Part shown: one piece after another, positions 56,822 through 64,000 of the stretch
Numbering within the stretch: the first letter of the stretch is position 1
Layout: the number at the start of each line of letters is the position of its first letter
Source of the DNA: Margaritifera margaritifera
Lineage: Eukaryota > Mollusca > Bivalvia > Unionida > Margaritiferidae
Direction of reading: 5' to 3'
Assembly (NCBI GenBank): GCA_029931535.1
Contig: JAQPZY010001419.1
Coordinates: forward strand, 2,023,501-2,087,500
Length of the DNA stretch: 64,000 nucleotides
The notes under the pieces: generated by a model
Databases searched by the model: none
Seen by the model: the letters and a program-made list of their open reading frames with translations, nothing else
What the model was told of the DNA's origin: nothing
Made by a program: the position numbers and the translations under genes

Positions 56822-59060
56822 CAATACAAAATAATGACACCTATTTTTGTATTTATTTGCTCTTCTCAACCACAATATTTTAAATGCTATAATACAATCT
56901 TTACTTTCAACCAATTTCAGACCTCCATGCTTATAATCTTGATCAATTGCCTGACTTTAACACTATCTGGCACTGAATTCCAAATAAATCTATAAAAAAA
57001 ATAACACTTTTTCAAGTTTTTGAGTGAGAAATTTTGGTGAATCAGGCAAAGATTGAAATTGGTGTATAAATTAGAGAAAGATAAGGATTTTTAATTATGG
57101 TAATTTTTCCATGCAGTGTAATTTTTCTCCTTTTCCAACTGTTAGGAATCGATTCTATCTTCTTAATTACCTCAGGTGAATTAAACCCAAATATAATATA
57201 CTACACTTCAAATTTTTTTATATAAATGGCCCTTGATCCCGATCTAAATCGAAACCATGACACAATCTTAGCTTTCATTTTGATGCTGCCCCTATCCAAA
57301 CTGTGCTTGTCTTTACCCATTTTGAATCCGGACATTCAATAAAAAAATTGTAATGCATTGAATGTAGCTCTCCAAGATATATCACTACCATCTAAATATA
57401 TTTGAGTATCATCAGCATATTGACTTAATTTTTAGTTTTATTAATAGTAATACCTTTAATTGTATTGTTGTTTCTTTTCATTTTCCCAAGAACTTCAACA
57501 CACAAAATAATAAGTATGAAGAATTTGTATCTCCTTGTGTACAACCTCATTTTGCATTTTTAAAAATCTTACATACATGTATATCCATTATATATGAATT
57601 ATCTCCCTTATAAAATAGTTTTATCCATCTTAGTATTGAATACCCAAAGTTATAACATCTAAAAGTTTTATCAATAAATTTCCAGGAAACTGTATCAAAT
57701 GCCCTCTAAACGTATTTAGACAAAATTAGACCAGGGGTATCTTGCTTTCTTGTTTCAAATCAAATATCATATATTATTCTAATCATTTTTCCAATGAATC
57801 ATTCAGAAATATAACCTTTTTGGTCCTAATGTATTAAATCATCCAAAACACTTTTTCTTCTATTTGCTTTAAAATCTGAAGCAATTTTATAAATTACACT
57901 AAATAATGATATTGGTCGCCAATTCTTCAAAAAGTATCTATTTTCATTTTGGTATGCACATCTTGATACCATGTTTTTGAGCAATTGATAATGAACCCAA
58001 TGTATGTCCATAATTTATTAATCTCAATATAAATACCCCTACATCTTTCATAAATTAATGAAGTATTTTGTTGACTTTTCCACCATATTCAAGTATGGTA
58101 TCTTGCTTTTGATCTTAGCATCACCCTTGCATTTTCTTATTTCTCACTGATTTCAATTTTTATTTTTCATTTTTCGAAGTCTTGTATTTTTCACTACTAA
58201 AGTTACTGTAATCTTGGTATATTTCATTTTCCAAATACTAGTATACAATGTATTGTTCATGCTTGTTTTGTTAGGGACATTCCTTTCAGTTCTTATATAT
58301 TGTATATTTAACTGCTTCCTCTAAGTAATAGTGTCTCTAAAATTAATTGATCAGCTATATTAAACTTAAGATTCTCAGGTTTGATGTCTGTGATATCAAT
58401 ATCACCCATTTCAATGGCATATGTTTTTTTTACTTCATATCTTGTATCACTGACTATTTTAATATAATTTTTATCATTTAATAAAGAGTTGTTCATCTCT
58501 ACTTTAGTCTCACATTATCTTCAAATTTTATTTCTAAAATTATTTCCAACTGCTCTGATCTATAACCTGGCTCGATGCAACTACCTACAACATAGCCATA
58601 TAAATCACTTGAAATAGAGTAAAATCTAAACCAGCTTGTTGTCAAGAATTTTTCCTATGCCATGTAGACTCTTTTTTTAGTTTTCATTTAAGATTGTCCA
58701 AATCTAATATCTCTAAACTTTCAATCACACCTATTACTTTTTTTTCAAGCATCTGGATTATGTATATTTTGATAATTTGCTAAATCCATTTCCATGTCCA
58801 TTATAAAGTTCCAATCACCACACCAAACAATAAAATCATTCAGAAAATCTGTTTTATTTTCCTTTAAATTTTCATAAAATTGTGGCTCATTATTATTTTG
58901 CCCATAGATATTTATCATTGAAATACTCTTCCCCTAATACACTCCAACCTCACCCAACATATTACCCACAATTCAATTCTATTTTGGAAAAGGTCCATTG
59001 CTTCAGCATTAAATAACCTATTTATTTTACTGTAAAACACAAAACCAAGCCAAACCTGAT
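56822..59060 (-). pseudogene. L1/Tx1-like LINE ORF2 relic (endonuclease and RT), copy 2
   Basis: Minus-strand LINE continuing the copy 2 3' part beyond the LTR insertion. Read from high to low coordinate: endonuclease sequence near 58,780-58,900 paralogous to copy 1, then RT with GCTQGDTNSSYL near 57,555, YADDTQIYLDGSD at 57,383-57,421 (intact catalytic YADD), and a thumb segment with RRKITLHGKITIIKNPYLS near 57,110. Region 57,030-56,830 is missing from copy 1. About 500 bp of copy 1 (around 29,000-29,530) is missing here. Many frameshifts; not functional. Confidence 0.78.
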
Positions 59061-59703
59061 TGGACGAAACATTGTTCTTCTTGCACACATTCACCAGACA
59101 TATTAAACCATCTGTTTCTGGGACTGTTCTACAGTGAACCTGTTTTTGAATGATTTAAACCAGTTCATCTGAAATAACACTAATTTCTCTCTTCCCTTTT
59201 CACTTAAATGTAAGTTTGTTAGAAGCTAACAATATAATTAAGTTTCTACTATTGATAGATAAAAGATACATATGTGCCATGAAAAATGCTTCCATATATT
59301 CCTTTGTTTAGAACCTTTCTAAAAAGATTGTACATTTGTAAGAAGGCAATACAAAAAATAAACCCCTTATAAATTGGAATGTTTTGAAACTGAATGACAC
59401 ACATATATAAATATAGTATTAATATCATGTTTTACTTATTTGCTTGAAATTGCTTAGATACATCCATCAAAACCAACACATATCTCCAAAATCCTGAATT
59501 AATTTTCTTTTACACTTTGCATATATTATCTTATATTACTTTAAAACAACATATTCATGTGTATATATCTACTTTATACATGTCTATCCTCTCAGTACTT
59601 CTCCAGCAGGTATACTCATATACTGCCTCAAGCAGCACTGACATCGCATGTGTGTGTGTGTGTGTGTGTGTTGGGGTCTTTTATTTAGCTTGCATCCTGA
59701 TAT

Positions 59704-59991
59704 CAGAGCTGTGAAGGGTCCTTAATTGTATGAAGTGAGACCATCTCCAGCTTGCTTCCAAAACCCACAGGACAAGGGCCTGGGGTGAAGCCCAGGTGTG
59801 GGGACTGAGGGCGGAGACAGTCACTTCACAATCAGTCTGTTTTTAGGAATCCCAAATTTACTGTAGATAGTTAGGAAACCATAGAATTTTTAGGTGAGTG
59901 AGAAAATTCAAGATGTGTGTGTGAGCATGATATCTGTACAAAATGAATGTGTCTCATACACAATGTGTAAGACTTGACAGGTATGTGATAT
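59704..59991. mobile_element. 288-bp insertion unique to copy 2
   Basis: Copy 1 is uninterrupted at the matching place (about 32,753). The insert is less AT-rich and is flanked by TGATAT at 59,698-59,703 and 59,986-59,991, a possible target duplication. No inverted ends or coding motif identified; class unknown. Confidence 0.5.
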
Positions 59992-59999
59992 GCCTCTTG

Positions 60000-60685
60000 A
60001 AGTGAATCCTGATGAAACAGTTTAACACATATTTCACATTGGTATGGCTTTTCTCCAGTACCTACCCTAATGTGCTTTAACTTCTCATTTAAACGCTATT
60101 CTCCATGAGGCCTATGTATTTTCAAGTATACCTTCTGCATACGGATGCCGCCTATTACTCAATTTCAGGAAACGTTCCGCATTGAATAATAAATAAATAC
60201 ATCAGATTTTTTAAGGGCTCAAATATGCATTCCTTATTTTGGGGCTCTTCAGGTACAAATGTGTTACTTATTTTAGAGCTCTTTAGCTCACAACCTTACT
60301 TCAAATTTCTATTGACTAAACCTATTATCACAAGTTCACATTTGTATTGTTCTTTCCAGTATGTATTGCTTGTATGCAGTCTCAAGATTTTGCCACAATC
60401 AAACATTGTATCACAAACTTCACCTTTCAGAGTGGGGTGGTGGGGTAGTTTTCACATGTATGCATTCTCATGTACATTCCTAAAACATGCTATTACATAT
60501 TTTGCATTTGGATGTTGTGTGCTCGAGTATGTGTCCTCATGTGTGTCTTGAATCAAGTTGAAACCTTTATTGAAGATAAAAACTTTATCACAAACTTTAT
60601 TCTTGAATGGTGTATCTCCATGTATCTTCCTGTGCTTTGTCAGATGTCCACTCTCACTAAACCTTTTGCTACAAACTTAACATTT
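60000..60685 (-). pseudogene. Decayed finger array downstream of zinc-finger ORF 2
   Basis: Beyond the TAA at 60,686 the minus strand still reads VCSKRFSESGHLTKHRKIH at 60,675-60,620, then KVCDKVFIFNKGF near 60,575, and weaker finger traces near 60,390 and 60,050. The first in-frame stop falls within the finger start (KP then stop then KC), so the ORF was truncated by point mutations. Confidence 0.75.
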
Positions 60686-61216
60686 TTATGGTTTTTCTCC
60701 AGTATGTATTTTTATGTGCCGCTTCAAATGGGAACCATGATTAAACAATTTACCACAAACTTCACACTTGAATAGTTTTTCTCCAGTATGTATTCTTACG
60801 TGCCGCTTCAAATGGTCACTATGATTAAACAATTTATTGCAAACTGCACACTGGAATGGTTTTTCACCAGAATGTATCCTCATGTGCACTGTCAGATTTC
60901 CACTCTTACTAAACCTTTTAGCACAATCTGGACATTTGAATGGTTTTTCTCCAGTATGCATCCTTGTGTGGCACTTCAAATCTGCATTCTGATTAAAGAC
61001 TTTACTACATATTTCACACTGGTATGGTTTTTCTCCAGTATGTATCCTTATATGTCTCTTCAAACTATAACTGTCACGAAACATTTTATCACAAACGTCA
61101 CACTTGAATGGTTTATCTCCAGTATGAATCCTCATATGCAGCGTCAGATTTCCACATTGACTAAACCTTCTTTCACAAACTCCACAGCTGTATGTTTTTT
61201 CTTCGGTATGCATCAT
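60686..61216 (-). CDS. Multi-C2H2 zinc-finger protein, ORF 2 (truncated)
   Basis: From the first ATG pair at 61,216 (MMHTEEKTYSCGVCERRF), six complete C2H2 units with TGEKPF linkers, ending HTGEKP then a stop. All six retain Cys2His2. It is a paralogue of ORF 1: the units SKSGNLTVHMRIH, NHSDHLKRHVRIH and NQNADLKCHTRMH correspond to units 6, 7 and 5 of ORF 1, where unit 5 is degenerate. The frame stays open upstream to 61,261 without another ATG (GAYGNAYWKKINQ), hinting at a missing 5' exon. The truncation removes roughly half the ancestral array. Function by family: sequence-specific DNA binding. It may be a pseudogene. Confidence 0.75.
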   Translation of the reverse strand: MMHTEEKTYSCGVCERRFSQCGNLTLHMRIHTGDKPFKCDVCDKMFRDSYSLKRHIRIHTGEKPYQCEICSKVFNQNADLKCHTRMHTGEKPFKCPDCAKRFSKSGNLTVHMRIHSGEKPFQCAVCNKLFNHSDHLKRHVRIHTGEKLFKCEVCGKLFNHGSHLKRHIKIHTGEKP

Positions 61217-61390
61217 TTGATTGATTTTCTTCCAGTATGCGTTCCCATAAGCACCTTCCAATTACATCTCCAAATCGTACACTTTAATTCATTTCACTCC
61301 ACGACTAACAAGGCCCACAGTTATTCTGTCGCCAAAATGGACCGACCGATTACTTTTTGGGAGGGGGTCTCGGATGTTTTTGCAAATCAG

Positions 61391-62274
<884 letters not shown>

Positions 62275-62435
62275 TGTTATCTACAAATCAGGACAATAAT
62301 TGAGCTATCTGGGGGCCGAAATTTATTTTTCCAAAAATATCCCAGCCTCCCTCCACCTCCATCCCTCCCCATTAAATGGTTGGTCCCTAACTTAAACTTT
62401 CCTGAACATCAGGCTTTCTTAGGTGTCCCCTGCTC

Positions 62436-62615
62436 CACGGTAGCTTAGCTGGTAGAGTGTAGAACTCGTAATCAAAGGGTCGCGGGTTTAAAACCCATCC
62501 AGGCAAGCCCGGATCAGCTGTCGCAGTGTGTCTTTGGGAAAGGCACTAAGTCTATAGTTTTCTATAGGACCCTCTGCTGCTTGTACCAATATCTGCATAT
62601 GACTAAATTAAAGCA
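62436..62615 (+). mobile_element. tRNA-derived SINE
   Basis: The head CACGGTAGCTTAGCTGGTAG (A box, 62,441-62,455) and B box GGTTTAAAACC (62,485-62,495) are followed by a body with GGATCAGCTGTCGCAGTGTG and CTTTGGGAAAGGCACTAAG, similar to the 24.7-kb SINE. Cloverleaf pairing is poor, so not called as a tRNA gene. Confidence 0.72.
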
Positions 62616-63444
62616 CACTATTGCTAAAACTTGCGTGAAAATGATTTGATTCTTTTAAATATGTTAAATTTGTAAACCAACTTTTCGTATCTCCATAGCA
62701 AACGCTATCGCTTCCATTCCAGTCCAAGTGGACGGCTTTGCTAATGTTTGTCCCACAACATTTTAGTCCTGGTGACTTGGACGTTGGTTGATTACAGTGA
62801 TCCATCACATGCATATATTTCTGGGCGAATCAATAAGTTTGTGCTTGAAGAAGTGAGCCTGTGATAATGTCCAACTACCGGATCTCGATATTCTCCTTCA
62901 ATCGTGCGCCATGTTTCTCGCGATCTAACGCGCTTGTTTCGAGATAATGACGTCATCAACTGTGTCACCAGCGTTTTCCAAGAGTGACCGGAATGAATTA
63001 AACAGTAAAATCAGACAAAATGAGATTTAAACAGGTAATTTCATGTAATTTTAAAAAAATCATAATGAAAATCTATATTTTCACTAATGCCTTTTTTGTG
63101 TCCGACATTTTGGCCTTGAATTTTCTATTATATGCTAAAGGTCCCGCTTCCGATCACGTGATGGCTTTGTTTACATATTTTTGAACAGGATAACCCACTT
63201 TGGGAATTTATACAACTGGATAGCCAATGTAAATATTTGGTTTTAATCATGTGGAGTTCTTATACAACGTAAGAAAAATTTACACTCGATGTGTATATTC
63301 ACTACGGACTTTTTCGTTTCAGTATTATTTCATAATAAACATATATTCTACATAAAAAGACATTGAATCTATTATAATAAAATGTGTATCCATTCACCAG
63401 TGTCTATTTTAAAATTTCTCTGTCTCTCTGCATGTATGTCTGTT

Positions 63445-63476
<32 letters not shown>

Positions 63477-64000
63477 AGTCTATTGAGTCACGTATTTATA
63501 TGGTAAAGAACAAGCAAACAGTAATGTAAGTGCACAAACTGTACATAGAATTAACGGAAAAAAATGTCGTTGTTAAAAAAAAAATTTTTTTTAAATTTCA
63601 AAAACATGGATCGCTATAAACTATTAATATCCATACCTTGACCTAACTGGCACATTCTGGTCATATGCCATGGGACTTTTTAGTCAGTGTCACGAACCAT
63701 TGATGCCACTTCCGGAAATAAGCAAATTTACACACGCTCGGAAAAACGGTAATTCTGAACTAATGTACATGAATGCCAACATGTTTTAACGATGATTAAA
63801 TGAAGTAGATATAGTTTAACACTTTCTATGGTTATTTGAATAGATTATCACAATATTATAACGAACGCGTTAAAATTCACGTTAAGTGCACGAAAAGTGG
63901 TTGTTCGAGGATATTGGTAGGCCGACTTCGGATACGTCCCTAACCGACTGTTCAGTAAATTGGGTCGTTTCTATGGTATTCACCTCTTCACAAAAAAAAG
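62616..64000. other. No supported gene
   Basis: AT-rich with a short (GTCT)n(CT)n run near 63,432-63,475 and A/T homopolymers near 63,580. No coding or RNA gene motif recognised. Confidence 0.4.

Larger units (their letters stand above)
48455..61390. other. Segmental duplication, copy 2 (LINE plus zinc-finger gene)
   Basis: Paralogous to 27,050-34,340. Here the LINE is collinear on the minus strand (about 59,060 down to 48,455), split by the LTR retrotransposon at 50,099-56,821. The zinc-finger ORF and its upstream flank follow to about 61,390. Compared with copy 1: LINE 3' part not inverted, RT thumb region retained, no 1.43-kb insertion, an extra 288-bp insertion at about 59,704, and a 41-bp minisatellite expanded at 48,790-49,245. 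Confidence 0.85.

Overview
The window looks like AT-rich nuclear DNA from an invertebrate, most probably a bivalve mollusc. The grounds are long TA, CT, GTAT and CA microsatellites, many minisatellites, tRNA-headed SINEs (one with a CCAA-type tail), a dispersed repeat containing a TTCATTTATTTTCATGGGTA core like one I associate with bivalve genomes, C2H2 zinc-finger ORFs without visible introns, and only one recognisable spliced host exon (an LDL-receptor-type propeller exon at 11.2-11.4 kb, minus strand). There is no bacterial-type operon. Nearly all other coding signal is mobile or viral-like DNA in different states of decay.

Layout. About 2.8-9.6 kb holds a decayed Polinton/Maverick (adintovirus-like) element, called A here: integrase and PolB on the plus strand, then packaging ATPase, major capsid protein and other genes on the minus strand, broken by microsatellites and a 22-bp minisatellite. 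9.6-19 kb is mostly non-coding, with the LDLR-type exon, two inverted-repeat MITEs, a 39-bp in-frame minisatellite and a 32-bp minisatellite. 19-26.9 kb holds relics of two non-LTR reverse transcriptases on opposite strands, SINEs, a 20-bp minisatellite and a mariner transposase relic.

27.05-34.3 kb and 48.45-61.4 kb are two copies of one segmental duplication. Each holds an L1/Tx1-like LINE followed by a multi-finger C2H2 ORF, all read on the minus strand, except that the LINE 3' part is inverted in the first copy. Copy 1 gained a 1.43-kb TA-flanked element. Copy 2 gained a complete 6.7-kb LTR retrotransposon and a minisatellite expanded from a unit that is single in copy 1.

Between the copies, 36.0-46.6 kb holds a second decayed Polinton, called B, all on the plus strand: PolB C-terminus, a BIR-like gene, an AT-repeat-filled middle, small Polinton-type proteins, integrase with chromodomain remnant, and capsid fragments of the F54H12.2-like kind. 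Two hAT-type MITEs with 8-bp target duplications lie at 35.1 and 39.3 kb.

The LTR element (50,099-56,821) is the best-preserved mobile unit. Its LTRs differ at 6 of 752 positions, and it has a tRNA-Pro-type primer site and a purine tract. Its RT is Ty3/gypsy-type, but the integrase lies upstream of RT, the order known for Gmr1-like elements. Pol is broken by one in-frame stop and by reading-frame changes that all fall in A/T homopolymers.

All calls come from reading the sequence and from remembered family motifs. No search was run. Boundaries of decayed elements are approximate.
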